NCBI RefSeq assembly: GCF_023051105.1
Contig: NZ_JALKIL010000019.1
Span: forward strand, 1-64,000
Direction of reading: 5' to 3'
Length of the DNA: 64,000 nt
Source: Anaerobiospirillum sp. NML120449
Lineage (GTDB): Bacteria; Pseudomonadota; Gammaproteobacteria; Enterobacterales; Succinivibrionaceae
The translations under genes and the position numbers were made by a program. Every line of letters starts with the position of its first letter. The stretch's first letter is position 1. Shown piece by piece: positions 37,246 through 50,200 of the stretch. The notes below the pieces were generated by a model. That model saw only the letters and a list, made by a program, of their open reading frames with translations, was not told the DNA's origin and searched no databases.

Positions 37246-39751
37246 CAAAACGCCATGGCGTTTTGTTTGAGTATGCACTGTCATTACCATGCCTGTACTC
37301 AGACTGAGTAATCAGCCATGTTAACAGTCATAGACGATCATTCTTCCGTATCAGTTTTCAAAACGCTTTCAGAGCCAGATAAAAAGACTTAGACCTCTTC
37401 CTGCCTGATGTTGTGCAATGGCCTTGTCTTCAAACTCGCATCCCAATATGCTGGTTCAGCTACTAATATTTGCTCCAGCGTTCCGCCCCGCCGTGGATGA
37501 TTGGATTTGCCTTTGTTCCAGCAGCTGGCTTTTGCTCCCAGGATTGACATGTGTTTCCTGGACTTTCATTTATCTGTAAGGCAATGGTGCAGTAATCTGT
37601 CATCAGTTAGTTGACTGTGACTTTTGTATTAGCTTCACTGAGTTTCCCGAGAAGAGTTTGAGTCTGATAAGGTTAGACCATGTGGTCACCTTCATAGTGC
37701 TTCTGGACAAAATATGTGAAATTTAAGCACAGTCATCTTTTATTAGCATGTTTCATCAGTTATAGTTACAAAGGCCTCGTGTATACATCTTCAGTGCTGA
37801 ACATACAGTATTATGCAGGCATCAACGTAATACACTGACATGATGCATTGACAACAATATATTAGCAGACTTAACTCCTGGTCCTGTTAATGTTTTAGGT
37901 ACATTAGATATTTGGCCCGGCTGTTGCTTAGGATCCTTTCATAAGCTGTTATATCGTTATCCAGGGATTTATAGGCTGGTCTGAAGAGGTATTGAATCAA
38001 TGTCTTTAAATTTCTGTCCAGGCCATATGCTCAGGCCGTTTACAGGAATTTTTTTCGCATTATTCGGTATTTGTTTGTTCTTGAGATATTATGCGCCAGT
38101 CGCATTATGGCCGCAGTGCCAAATTTAAGGCATCATGCATGGCCAGTGCTTTTCAGTACACTGCTGACTCTTTTATGATTCAGTCGAAAATGTAAATCTT
38201 TGCTCTTATCAGTTGAAATTAGAAGCTGCCAGAAGGCAGTGGTCTGTACATAAACTCTAGCAGTTACATGTAGTTATATGAATATATTTGCACTGTACAG
38301 ATGCAGTAGCGATATCAGAACAGTGCACACCAGATTACTTTGTTGATCTGGATCATATTATAAGCACAGGCTGTGCATTAATCTGAGCTGATCCCGATAT
38401 AAACGGCATATTGGCCAAATTGATATCAGGATCCAGGCATCAACAGGATCACATGCCTTTGCCAGCCAGTATTATTTATGTCTATGCATTTATAGCATCA
38501 AAAGCAACTGCCTGATCAGCAGTGCATTAACTGTACACAGGTTGCCCTCACTGACCTGTCCGGCTCAATTGTAATCTGTGCAAAATGAGTACGGCAGTTC
38601 ACCTTGGGTCTTATGCTCCTTGAAAACCGCTGTTCTTTACCAGCTGCTGTTTTCACTTAACAGTCTGTTTAAAACAGGTGCGGCTCAGATGAGCCCCATA
38701 GAGATGCATATGAGGTTTACAGCATTGGGAGCCTTATTATGAGCTCGTCAAAATGCATGCCAGTTGCGAAAATTTTGCACATGTGGAATGCAATTTTTGG
38801 GGAATGCTCATAGAACTGTTATGCAACAGACACAAGCGCTTGCCTGACAGGTGATTTGTCCTATAGCATGTAACCTTGCCTGAACGTGTAGATTGCACGG
38901 TCTGGTACCGCAAATGTCATGTGGCACGCATTTGCATTATCAGGGTTTAATACCTGTCATTTTGTTTCAGCAGCTCTATGCATGAGCCCTAAACATGCAT
39001 GGTACCGGGAAGCTGCAAGTAGTTTTCAGACAGACGGAGCCACCAGCTACTTTGAACATCATGGCTTGCTCCATGATGCTCTTATGTAAAGGCTGACCAT
39101 GTTCAGCCGGTACTGAATAACATAATTATTTATAACTGTACGAACTTACAGACGTGTAATATATACTGTGCTATTGCACATATGCACGAAAAATGCACGT
39201 GCAGTTAAACCTGATGTTTAGTCCAGCATCAGTAGCCATGAGAGAATCTGGTATGCCTACACGGCAAATCAGAATGTTCAGTCAATCCACCTGGCAGGAT
39301 TGAAACTGTTTATGGAGGCAGGCCGCCTCAATCAGGAACAGGGGCAATGAAAGCATGTTGCTTTCCTGAAAGTAATCCTGAACTTTAACCTCTCAGCTGA
39401 TATTGCATGACCGTCGGGCAAAAGGATTTCTTTACTGCGTATAAATAAGGAAAGAATCACTGATCTGTAGCTGCTGCGGTCAAACGGCTTCAGATTCAAT
39501 AAACAGCAACAGGTGAATCTGTTTGATTTGCGGTGTTGTACAAGGAGCAGCTGCACCGCCCTGCACTTTTTCAGTCAGCAAGCGGCTGTGTACAAACGTA
39601 TTTAGGCGTGTTTATAAGAAAGGTCCGGGAGCAGTTTTCAGGCTGACCTGGTGGTTTTGTTTGATGTGGTCCAAAAGTATGAATCTGGCCGCTCAATGAG
39701 CTTATACAACGTCTGATCTAACAGCATATTCAGTACATTGAGGGGTATGTA
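37246..39751. other. Gene-free region of 2.5 kb
   Basis: AT-rich sequence with no open frame above about 75 codons that looks coding on either strand. No insertion-sequence ends, tRNA or known RNA were seen. A sigma-54-like TGGCACGCATTTGC at 38922 has a spacing one base too short. The region may be a degraded gene, an AT-rich regulatory or replication-related tract, or may carry small RNAs. Confidence 0.45.
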
Positions 39752-41443
39752 ATGGGTTTTCTAAAAAATCTGAGCCTGCGGGGTAAGCTTTACTCCGGAT
39801 TCGGCTTTGTAATTATGTTGTCAATTGTGATTGCCAGCATGTGTCTGTACTCAATCACAACTACCAATAACTCTGAGAAGAGGCTGCGCAGCATCATCCA
39901 CAAGGAGATGCAGGGTACCTATCAGGTTTACTTCAATTACAATGCAGTTCACGCATGGCTTCACCGTCTTCAGGTAGCTCCTAACCCTGAGATGATTAAA
40001 AAGGGTCTTGACGATGTTCAGAAACTCAAAGACACCTCCAACCTCGTATCCATGCTGATTCAGGAGCAGCTGGCCCGTGAGACCCGCGACAGTATGTTTG
40101 CTCTGGTCAAGTCCATTCAGGGCTCCCGTTTTGAAAAGCAGCTGCTGTCAGGCGAGTACGATGCAGCTCAGGTATCTTTCCTGTCTGATATCCTGCCTTA
40201 CTCCTCAAAAGCCAACTCCAACATGGCTTCCCTGGTAGTTTCCTATACCTCATTCCTTGGCGACGCCATTGATGAAATGGACATGACCCATATTCTGTAT
40301 ATCACTGCCGTGGTAACAGTAGTGGGCGTAATTATGGCCATTGTCTTTGCAGCATCCCTGTACCTGTACATTTCCCGTAACACCAGCCTGATTGTTACCA
40401 TGGCCCATAAGCTTGAGCAGGGTGATTTCCGTCTGGGGATTGATACCAGTGTCATTCATAACGACGAAATCGGCGCCATCTTCCTGTCTTTTGACTCTAT
40501 TGCCAAGACTCTTAACCGCACTGTAGCCCGTACCATTGCTGTATCAAAGATGCTTGAGGAACAGTCACACTCCCTCAACGAGTCTTCAATGGCTATTAAC
40601 AAGGGAGCTTCCGAGTCTGAAACCCGTGCACTCACCGTAGCTGCAGCAGCTGATGAGATGGTTTCTACTACCTCTGACATTGCACGTAACTGTCTTAATG
40701 CTCAGGAAACCTCTGAAAATACCCGTCAGGACACCTTTGCAGGTATGGAGAAGGTGCGTGTTACAGTATCACGCATTAAGGAGCAGTCAGAATACAACAA
40801 GGATGATGCCGTCAAGGTGGTACGTCTTGCTGAGCAGTGCCAGCGCATTGGTTCTATCGTGTCTACCATTGATGATATCGCAGCCCAGACCAATCTTCTG
40901 GCTCTTAATGCTGCAATTGAGGCCGCCCGTGCTGGTGAGGCCGGTCGAGGCTTTGCCGTGGTAGCTGACGAAGTTCGAGCTCTTGCCAGCCGCACATCCC
41001 AGTCCACCAAGGAAATTTCCGACATGGTGGCTACCATTCAGAGTGATGCCCAGGATGCAACTGACTCAATGCACAGCTCTGTAGAGCAGATGGAGTCCAT
41101 GGCTGAGGAAGCCAACGAGCTTGAGATGACTCTTAACACCATCGTGGATTCCGTAACCAATGTTAATGAGCAGATTGCTCAGATTGCAGAGGCAGCCTCT
41201 CAGCAGACTACTGCAACTTCAGAGATTTCATGCAATATGCAGGGTATTTCCGAGATGGCTCAGCAGTCAGTCGATGTATCCGGCAACGCTGCCGACGTTT
41301 CTGCATACTGCTACTCTCTCATCCAGTCTCTGTTAAAGGAACTCGAGTTCTTCACTCTTGATGCCGATCGTATTGACAGAGCTGATCTGGAGCTTGAGCG
41401 TACTCACAGTGCCGATTCAACTGTGGGCTCAACCATCCACTGA
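39752..41443 (+). CDS. Methyl-accepting chemotaxis protein 2
   Basis: This 563-residue chemoreceptor is a paralog of that at 35017. TM1 is about 12-34, the periplasmic ligand domain about 35-179, TM2 about 180-207, followed by HAMP (motif [12 protein letters not shown]), helices with methylation-type segments, and the signalling tip [20 protein letters not shown] near 375. The two proteins share motifs in the periplasmic part too ([18 protein letters not shown] here, [18 protein letters not shown] there), so they probably bind related ligands. GAGGGG precedes the ATG. There is no C-terminal pentapeptide. A terminator lies 90 bases after the stop. Confidence 0.95.
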   Translation: MGFLKNLSLRGKLYSGFGFVIMLSIVIASMCLYSITTTNNSEKRLRSIIHKEMQGTYQVYFNYNAVHAWLHRLQVAPNPEMIKKGLDDVQKLKDTSNLVSMLIQEQLARETRDSMFALVKSIQGSRFEKQLLSGEYDAAQVSFLSDILPYSSKANSNMASLVVSYTSFLGDAIDEMDMTHILYITAVVTVVGVIMAIVFAASLYLYISRNTSLIVTMAHKLEQGDFRLGIDTSVIHNDEIGAIFLSFDSIAKTLNRTVARTIAVSKMLEEQSHSLNESSMAINKGASESETRALTVAAAADEMVSTTSDIARNCLNAQETSENTRQDTFAGMEKVRVTVSRIKEQSEYNKDDAVKVVRLAEQCQRIGSIVSTIDDIAAQTNLLALNAAIEAARAGEAGRGFAVVADEVRALASRTSQSTKEISDMVATIQSDAQDATDSMHSSVEQMESMAEEANELEMTLNTIVDSVTNVNEQIAQIAEAASQQTTATSEISCNMQGISEMAQQSVDVSGNAADVSAYCYSLIQSLLKELEFFTLDADRIDRADLELERTHSADSTVGSTIH

Positions 41444-41532
41444 TAAGTTTTTTATGCGCTTAGGTTATCGCTCCCTGCCTGAACATCACCCCTGAAATTC
41501 ACGGCACGGATGTCGGAACCAACTATATCTCA

Positions 41533-41555
41533 GGCCCCGTCAGGGGCCTTTTTTT
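41533..41555 (+). terminator. Chemoreceptor 2 terminator
   Basis: GGCCCC-GTCA-GGGGCC followed by TTTTTTT. Confidence 0.9.
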
Positions 41556-41784
41556 ATCTTTGAAAACTGCACTGCCAGGTTTCAGCCGGCTCAACTTCCT
41601 CAAGGCGCCAATCCTGTGCTCTGCTGACGAGGCACACAGCTGGTGCTGTCCAGCTGCAGGGATTGTGTGTCATCAGCTGCACTTTGCAGGCAGTATTCAG
41701 GGCAGGAAACAGGGGCTTGACTGAGGTTGTATACTTGGATGTGATTTTTGTTGAGGCCTGAGGTCAGGCCTGTGAGGAAATTTG

Positions 41785-42795
41785 ATGAAACTGGCAATTT
41801 ACGGCTATGACACCATTGTAGGCAAACTGGTACTTGAAGGTCTTGAGGATTCTGCGCTTGCAATCGATGAGTTCTATCCTTTAAGCCCTCTGTCAGCAGA
41901 GTATGATGCCGTGCCTCTGCGTGGCAAAAATCATGTCATTTCCTGCGTTGACGAGTTTGAGTTCTCCAAGGCCGACGTGGCTCTGTTTCTGACTACCAGA
42001 GATGAAAGTGAGCGCCTCATTCCTCAGGCTCAGGCCGCCGGCTGCATTGTGGTCGATAACAGTCATCTGTTTTCCGGCGCTGATGCTGCTCCAGTAGTGC
42101 TTGGTGATGTTAACCCTTATGACATTACCAAAGTGATGATTAAGAAACTGGCCAGCGTTCCTCTGGCTACTACAGCCCAGCTGGTCACAACTCTCAACCC
42201 TCTGCACGATACCTACGGCATTGGCAATGCTGTTGTAACCGCCATGGTGGCCGTATCAGAGCATGGTGAACTGGGAACTCAGACCCTGGCCCGTGAGACC
42301 ACACAGTTGCTCAATGGTATGAGCATTGATGTGGCTGATTTCCCGGCTCAGCTGGCCTTTAATATCCATACCCGTATGGGGGAGATTGATTCTGACGGTA
42401 TTTCCGAGCTGGAAAAGACGGTTCGCAATGAGACTGCATCCCTTATGGAAGACTTTGTCAGCGGTCTTTCCCTTACCTGCATTCAGGTCCCAACCTTCTA
42501 TGGTCATACCATGAGCATTCATGTCGAGCTTGAAGAGGACTGCAGTTTAGAAGACTTCCGCAAGGCCTTAAGCGAATCCCCGGCCATTGCTTTTGAAGAT
42601 GAGCTTGAGGATAAGGTTATGGTAACTCCGGTATCATGCGCCGAGCTGGACAACAGGATTTACATATCTCGTATCCGCAAGCAGGGCCGCTGCTGTTTTG
42701 ACTTTACCTGTGTCATGGACAACACCAGGCATGGTGAGGCCGGCTGTGCCCTGGAACTGCTGAACATGATCCAGAAAGAGCTCAACAAGCGCTGA
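41785..42795 (+). CDS. usg: USG-1-like, aspartate-semialdehyde dehydrogenase paralog without active-site Cys
   Basis: This 336-residue protein belongs to the USG-1 group, relatives of aspartate-semialdehyde dehydrogenase. The catalytic Cys of that enzyme sits in NPNCSTIQ; here the aligned stretch is VPLATTAQ, with Ala128 in its place, so dehydrogenase activity is not expected. The N-terminal Rossmann start (LAIYGYDTIVGKLVLEGL) and NPLHDTYGI are retained. The ATG at 41785 follows GAGGAAA. In several gammaproteobacteria usg precedes fimV and truA; here a FimV-like gene follows after 1.4 kb, so that order is partly kept. Its function is unknown. Confidence 0.88.
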   Translation: MKLAIYGYDTIVGKLVLEGLEDSALAIDEFYPLSPLSAEYDAVPLRGKNHVISCVDEFEFSKADVALFLTTRDESERLIPQAQAAGCIVVDNSHLFSGADAAPVVLGDVNPYDITKVMIKKLASVPLATTAQLVTTLNPLHDTYGIGNAVVTAMVAVSEHGELGTQTLARETTQLLNGMSIDVADFPAQLAFNIHTRMGEIDSDGISELEKTVRNETASLMEDFVSGLSLTCIQVPTFYGHTMSIHVELEEDCSLEDFRKALSESPAIAFEDELEDKVMVTPVSCAELDNRIYISRIRKQGRCCFDFTCVMDNTRHGEAGCALELLNMIQKELNKR

Positions 42796-42869
42796 TTACA
42801 AGGTGATGCCTGCGCAAGGATCACTCAGTGGGGCTGACAGGTTAAGTATCTGCCCCAGCTATCTTCCAG

Positions 42870-42907
42870 AATAAAGGCCTGCCACTCGGTAAGGCCTTTA
42901 TCTTTTC
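42870..42907 (+). terminator. usg terminator
   Basis: ATAAAGGCCT and AGGCCTTTAT enclose a short loop and are followed by CTTTTC. Confidence 0.8.
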
Positions 42908-43030
42908 TGGGTGTTAAATTCCTGGCATATTTGAAAGCCGGGAAATACTGTCGACCTGGCGCAAGTGCCGCCGGGATAAAACGCTGTCAGTAAATACAGT
43001 CATGATATTTGAGCGGAAATTTGTGTGTGA

Positions 43031-43170
43031 ACTCTCTGGCTGCGTCTGACTCCGTCCGACCGCATCCGACTGCGTCCGACTGCGTCCAACTGTGTCCGAC
43101 TGCCTCTGGCTGTGTCCAACTGCCTCCGGCTGCGTCTGTATGTGCCCGACTGTATCCGACAGCGTCCGAC
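43031..43170. repeat. 10-bp tandem repeat, about 14 copies
   Basis: The consensus TGCGTCCGAC recurs in exact 10-base register from about 43031 to 43170, with changes mainly at positions 3-5 and 8. The period is close to one helical turn, so every copy shows the same face of the DNA. No spacers are present and the frame is not maintained as coding. Confidence 0.85.
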
Positions 43171-43383
43171 AGGCTGTGCACGTTGATGGTGCACTTAACA
43201 TGACACCTGTCACAGGTGACATAAAAGCCTGTATTTTTCCACGGTGGCGAAAACCGTACCCCACTGTGATTGACCAGTATTGTTTTGACTTTGCTCTTCT
43301 TTTAACCCCATAGCTACAAAAGGCCTGTATCCGGGGTAAAGTAAGTTAATATTCATCAATTTAAGAATATTGTTTTCGGTAAG

Positions 43384-43417
43384 AAAAGCGCGCCAATACC
43401 GCATTGGAGCGCTTTTT
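43384..43417 (+). terminator. Terminator-like hairpin
   Basis: AAAAGCGC and GCGCTTTTT flank an inner CCAAT/ATTGG stem. No gene ends nearby on the plus strand, so a short untranslated transcript from about 43200 onward is possible. Confidence 0.55.
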
Positions 43418-44214
43418 GTGTCTTTGTCTTTCTTGGAATTAAGGCTGTTCACGGATAAAATAAAGCCCTGTTGTTGTCATCGGCAGCTGCTGAAAAGTGC
43501 CCGCCTTTCGTACCATCTGGTACAGGGGAGAAGGCAGTCAGTTCAGCATCTGCATGCAGCTCAGGAGAGAGTTGTGTTTACAGGGGCTAATACGTCCCAG
43601 ACTCCCATAAAAATGGGGAATCACCCGTTTTTAGGACTGTCTGGTACACGTTTACAGGTCCTGACCATGAGCATATTGGGCATATACTCCATTTCTTTTC
43701 TGCAGCAGCATTTCTGCCTCATGGCTTTGTGGTCCTGAGGCCTGAACAGAGTTTTGTCGACGGCCTGTCCGTCGGTTTTCAATGTGGCATCAGACATAAG
43801 TTGCTGGCATGAGGGTCAGTCTCATCGTCAGGGCAGCTCCTGCGGCACTGTGCCTGAAGGCACAGCTGCCTGTGCCTTTGGGCACAGAGCCCTGAATGCA
43901 GCTTTACTATCCTTCCTGCACGTTCACGAAGAGCTTAACGTCGTACACATATGCAGTACGTCTGTGCTTTCTTTTAAGACATCAACAGGTACTGAAGGTC
44001 AAGTCTGCTCCCATATTTCAAATCCATACTTCTGTTATCAGGTCTGCAGCTTTGCGCTTGCAGGCTCAGTCATGCATAAGCTTTTTCTGTCTGTCTCCAT
44101 CACGGATGCGGACAGATATGGCCTTTTGTGCATGGTTATTGCATATAAGACGTATGGTTTGCTTGTCAGTAAATTGGCAGGCCTCATCACTGTGATGAAG
44201 ATTTGGTGGTATTT

Positions 44215-47200
44215 ATGAGCTTTTACAAGCATTTATCGACATTGGTAATGGCCGGTCTTCTGGCTTTTACATCATATGTTCATGCTGAAGAGGAATTCTC
44301 CATCAGCATTACAGGTCCGGATGATATGGAGGCAGCTCCAGCACGTCCGGCTCCACGTCCTGTTGTACGTCCGGCAGCACCGGTACAGCCTCAGCCTGTA
44401 GCCCGTGCACCAGCCGCGCCTGCCATGCAGACACCTGCACAGCAGCCAGCTGGCATGAACGTTATTCCTACCACTCCGGCAGAGCAGATCAATGCAGCTG
44501 CCCAGGAGATTCGTCCTGCCAACCTGCCGGCCAATTTCCAAGCTCAGCACACCGTTGGTCCACGTGAGACCATATGGTCAATTGCTCATCGCTATTCCGC
44601 TCCTCACAACAATGTTAATGAGTTCCAGGCTGTAGCCTCGATCTATCGTAACAACCGTGATGCTTTCGAAGGCGGCAATGTTAACAACATCCGTCGCGGC
44701 ACCACCATTAACATTCCTGTTGCCCAGGAGATGGCCCTTGAGCAGACTCAGACCGGCTCCGATCTGTTAAGTAACGGTACTACCACCTTACCTCCACTTA
44801 ACAGGGGCGGCCTCAACGCACAAGGTCAGGGACAGCTGGCTGGCAACACTCCAGCAGGTCCTGTCGGTGCAGTCAATGCCCGTACCCCTATTGGTATGCA
44901 GGCTCAGGATTTAACCGGCGCTGCTCCAAGCGCCATGCCTGTATTTACTGCACGCGAGACCATGCTGCGTGATGTAAATCCAAACCTTATTCCAGAGGCT
45001 GGTACCCACGATATAGACAAGGAAGTCATTACTGACGAACAGCTGCAGGCAGAAAACGCCAAGAAGACCGACGAGAAGGTCCCAGAGCTGGCTAAGTCTT
45101 CCCTTGATCTCCAGGCTATCGAAAACCTCCTCGACAAGACCGAGCGTAATATCCAGACTGCCCAGAAGGATATTTACCGCCGTCTTGATGACAATATTCA
45201 GCGTTCAGCTCAGGTAGCCAAGGACACCGCTACCGTAACTGCCAAGGAAGAGGTAGGCGAACTCATTAACCACTATGAGCAGGTTATCGCCGAACTCCAG
45301 CAGTCAAACACTGACCTGAAGTCCTCCTTATCAAAGATCAACAAGCAGGTTGAGCAGATCAGAGGCTTCCAGATGGAGACCGCCGACAGCGTGGCCACTC
45401 TGGATCGCCGTATTGAAGATCAGTCCATGCCTATTGGTACTCCTGCAGTTGGCGGTACCAACAACTTTGAAAGCGGCCCTGTAATGTGGGTACTGCTGAT
45501 TGTTGGTGTACTTGCCCTGTTAATGTCAATCGGTCTGTTTATCTTCAAGTCCCGTATGCGCCGTCAGCGCGCCATGGATAACTCCTACGATGATGATGGT
45601 GGAGACTTCATGGATGAGGACGATATGGAAATCTCCTCACTGCTGGCATCAGCTCCTGTTGCTGAGATGCATGATGAGCCTCCGCGCAAGAAGCAGGCTC
45701 CAGCCAAGCAGGAGGTCGTTGAAGACAGTGGTCATATGGATGACGGCCCAATTGATGACATGGGCATGCAAGACGACTTTGATGGCGGCTATGACGGCGA
45801 CCTCGACAGCTTTGGCCAAGATGGTCCTTCATCCAAGAAGCCTGGAGAGAATCCAGACTTCCACGATGAGATCGTGATGCCCAGCGCTGCCCCGCTAAAT
45901 ACAGCAGGTAAAGCTGCTGTAGCAGGGGCTGCTGCCGCCGGTGCTGCCATGGGTGCAGCCGCAGTTGCCGCTTCTCATGAAGATGAAGCCCAGGCTGCAT
46001 GGGACAGTGCAGCCACTAATGCCTCAAGTGCTTTAGACAAGTCTGCAGTTAATGCAGCAAATAACGACTGGGCCAATTCACTCGACCAGAGTGAAGCAGG
46101 TGCCAGCCAGGTTGACCTCGGCGGTGATGCCGGTGGCTTCGGTGGAGACGACGGCGGCTTTGGTGGCGCTGGCGGCGATGCCGGTGGCTTCGGCGGCGAC
46201 GACGGTGGCTTTGGAGATGCCGGTGGTGACGCTGGTGGCTTCGGAGATGCCGGCGGCGATGCTGGTGGTTTCGGCGGTGACGCCGGTGGATTTGGCGATG
46301 CCGGTGGTGATGCCGGTGGCTTCGGTGACGCTGGCGGTGATGCCGGTGGCTTCGGCGGCGACGACGGCGGCTTTGGTGGCGCTGGTGGCGATGCCGGTGG
46401 CTTCGGTGACGCTGGTGGCGATGCCGGTGGCTTCGGTGACGCTGGCGGTGATGCCGGCGGCTTCGGTGGCGACGACGGTGGCTTTGGTGACGCTGGCGGC
46501 GATGCCGGTGGCTTTGGCGATGCTGGCGGCGATGCCGGTGGCTTCGGCGGCGACGACGGCGGCTTTGGCGATGCTTCTGCAGATGCCGGAGGCTTCGGCG
46601 GTGACGACGGCGGCTTTGGCGATGCTGGTGGCGATGCCGGTGGCTTCGGTGACGACGGCGGCTTTGGCGATGCTTCTGCAGATGCCGGAGGCTTTGGTGA
46701 TGCCGGCGGCTTTGGCGATGCTGGCGGTGATGCTGGTGGCTTTGGCGATGCCGGTGGTTTCGGCGACGACGGCGGCTTTGGTGACGCTGGCGGTGACGCC
46801 GGTGGCTTCGGTGATGCAGGCGGTTTCGGCGATGACGGCGGCTTTGGTGACGCTGGCGGATTCGGCGATGACGGCGGCTTTGCCGGAGGTGACGACTTCC
46901 CAAAAACTGATGCACTAGCCAGTCAAGAGGTCATCAAGGCTAGTGCTGATCACGATGACCAGCGCGATGGCACCCCTGCCATGGCAGATACAGCTGCAGG
47001 GGACGCCTTTGCGGTCAACGAGAATAGCGGTACAGAAGGCCTGGGCGACTCCGGTTCTGAAAAGTCCTTATACGATGAGCTCAATGCTCCTGATAAGGCT
47101 TCTGGCAGAGACTACGGCGCCGATATGGATGCTCGCGAAAGCTCATCTGATCTCGGTGGTCTGGACTTTGGTGCACTTGCTGACGAACTTGGTCCTGACA

Positions 47201-50200
47201 GTGGTAATTCTTCAGCCCCAGCTTTAGATATTCCTGAGATCGATCCAACAGTAGACGGATTTGATTCAGGCGCTGGCATGATGGCAGCAGGCGGCGCAGC
47301 CGCAGCTGCAACCGCTGACTCCGGTGCAGATACAGGCGACATGGGCTTCGGCTCAAGTGACCTGGGAGCTGACTCCATCGGCGATATGGGATTTGGCGAC
47401 AGCGATCTGTCAGCCGACTCCGGCGCCGACATGGGCGGCATGGACTTCGGTGGTGACGATCTGTCAGCCGATTCCGGTGCTGACATGGGCGGCATGGACT
47501 TCGGTGGTGACGATCTGTCAGCCGATTCCGGCGCCGACATGGGCGGCATGGACTTCGGTGGTGACGATCTGTCAGCTGATTCCGGCGCTGACATGGGCGG
47601 CATGGACTTTGGTGGTGACGATCTGTCAGCCGATTCCGGCGCTGACATGGGCAGCATGGACTTCGGTGGTGACGATCTGTCAGCCGATTCCGGCGCTGAC
47701 ATGGGCGGCATGGACTTCGGCGGTGACGATCTGTCAGCCGATTCCGGTGCTGACATGGGCGGCATGGACTTCGGTGGTGACGATCTGTCAGCCGATTCCG
47801 GCGCTGACATGGGCGGCATGGACTTCGGCGGTGACGATCTGTCAGCCGACTCCGGTGCTGACATGGGCGGCATGGACTTCGGTGGTGACGATCTGTCAGC
47901 CGATTCCGGCGCTGACATGGGCGGCATGGATTTTGGCAGTGATCTTCCTTCCGAGTCCGGAACTGACATGGGTGAAATGGGCTTTGGCTCAGACCTGGGC
48001 GGTGATTTTGGCGGCGATATGGCTGCTGACCCTGCCTCAGATATGGGTGATCTCAATGTCGGTGCTGATAGCCCTGGTGCTGATGACAGTAATTCCTTTG
48101 TTGATCTCAATGAAGGAGCCTCTGGCGATGAAGCTCACCCAGTTGACGCCCTGGACGCAGCAGATGCTTTTGGCGGTGATGATGCCGGTTTTGGTGCTGA
48201 TACAGACCTGTCTGCTGAAGATTCTGCAGATGATCTCAGCGGCAGTGCTGACAGTTCAGCCATTCATGATGCTCCAAGCGAACTGGACGAACTTTCAAAT
48301 ACCTTTAACCTCAATGAGGACCACGTAGCTGATCTCGAGCGTGAGGCTGTGCCTCAGGCTGCAACTGAAGAAGCACGTGATCTGGCTGACGTAATGGGTA
48401 CTTCCCTTGCTGATGCCAATCTTGAGGAGCCTCAGGAAAGCGGTGCCACAGACTTTGCTGATGCAATGGATGACTCCCGTGCAGATGCAAGTCAGGATGA
48501 GCCTCTTGAGAGTGAGGCTGCTGATCTGGCAAAAGCACTTGGAAGCCAGGCTCCTGAAGCTGCTGACGATGCTTTTGCTGCAGATGATACTTTTGGTTCA
48601 TCAGACGACTTCGGCTCTTCAACTGAAGGCGATGATCTGGCTGCTGGCTTCGATGCCCCAGAGCATGATGCTGCAGCAGATGATCTGATGGGCGCTGGCG
48701 ATTCCGCATCAGATGACCTGCTGGCTTCCGGTGATGATGCCCTGGATGATTTCGGCGACGATCTTGCCGCTGAGTCCGGTGCTGCCATCGGTGCTGAGAT
48801 GGGCAACATGGGCGGTGACTTTGCTGCCGATCCAGCTGATATGGGTGACATTGGTGACCTGGGCGGCGATCTTGGTGGTGATGATTTCGCCTCTATGGGT
48901 GATGACCTTGGAGCTGCCATGGGCGACGGCCTTGATGCCGGTGGGCCTGATGATGCTGCCTTTAAGGATCTGTCCCAGGAAGATGATGTAGTTAAGGGTG
49001 ATGATTCTGTTCAGGGTCAGGACTTCAATGAAGCTCTTGGCCTTGATGGTGATGCACCTGAGGCTGCAGCTGATGACGCATTTGGTGGCGACGCTGACCC
49101 ATTTGCTGAAGCCCCAGCTGAGGCTCCAGCCAATGCAGCTGATGACGCCTTTGGCGGCGACGCTGACCCATTTGCTGAGGCCGCTGAGGCTCCAGCCAAT
49201 GCAGCTGACGACGCCTTTGGTGGCGACGCTGACCCATTTGCTGAGGCCGCTGAGGCTCCAGCCAATGCAGCTGACGACGCCTTTGGTGGCGACGCTGACC
49301 CATTTGCTGAGGCCGCTGAAGCACCAGCCAATGCAGCTGATGACGCCTTTGGTGGCGACGCTGACCCATTTGCTGAGGCCGCTGAAGCACCAGCCAATGC
49401 AGCTGACGACGCCTTTGGCGGCGACGCTGACCCATTTGCTGAGGCAGCTGAAGCTCCAGCAGCTGAAGCTGACGCTGCAGCTCAAGAGGCTCTTGAGGAA
49501 GCTGCACCAGCTGTTGCCGATGCTGCCGAAACTCCAGCTGAGGCAGCTGCAACAGAACCTGCAGTCGAGCCAGAGGCTGAATCAGCTGCTGAAGCTGCAG
49601 CTGATCCTGAGGCAAAGGCTGAGGAAGCCCCATCTGCCGAAGACGACATCTTTGGCGGTGATGAGGCTGACAAGGCTGCAGCAGCTGCCGTAGCTGATGC
49701 GTTTGGTACCGATGACGATGATGAGCTTGATGCGCTGAACTCAGAGAACCCATTTGGACATGATTCAATGAGCCATGATTCCAATGGACTATTCGGTAAC
49801 GAGCTGGGCGGCGGCATGAATGACTTTGGTCCGGATGACAGCGGTATGTCTGCCTTTGGCGGCGACCATGACCTGTCAGGCGGTGCCATGCATGATCTTG
49901 GCGATAATGGGCTTAATCATGATGCAATGTCATCCATGGGTGATTCTGCAAATGACGGATTCGGCTCCATTGGCGCAGTTGACTCTTCATTCCCATTTGA
50001 AGAAACCGACAACTCTTATCCTTTCCTCGGTGATGATCATGAGGAAATGGGCAGGGGTGATTGGGAAACTGGCCCGGTAGATGATATCGGCGACAGCATG
50101 GCTGATGACTTCACCCGTTTCGCTGAGAACCTTATGAGCGGTAATAATCCTTCATCAGAGGGTGACCAGTCTCATGCTTCCAGAAACGAAGACAGTCTGC

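Larger units (their letters stand above)
42796..44214. other. Spacer between usg and the FimV-like gene
   Basis: It contains the usg terminator, a decamer repeat array and a second hairpin at 43384-43417. Open frames at 43210-43452 and 43754-44218 have no family resemblance or ribosome site. No gene is supported. Confidence 0.45.

Noticed and set aside
37022-37270. Open frame encoding SKYLPVSPPQL repeats
   Set aside because: It has only a TTG start and no ribosome site; the frame is open because the 33-bp unit is a multiple of three.
38922-38935. TGGCACGCATTTGC as a sigma-54 promoter
   Set aside because: The spacing between the GG and GC elements is one base short, and no gene starts within 800 bases.
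46049-48110. Long antisense frames (288 and 332 codons) and a 334-codon shifted plus frame inside the FimV-like gene
   Set aside because: They are by-products of the repetitive, GC-rich coding sequence; their peptides are simple His/Arg, Pro/Ser or Trp/Thr repeats without start signals.
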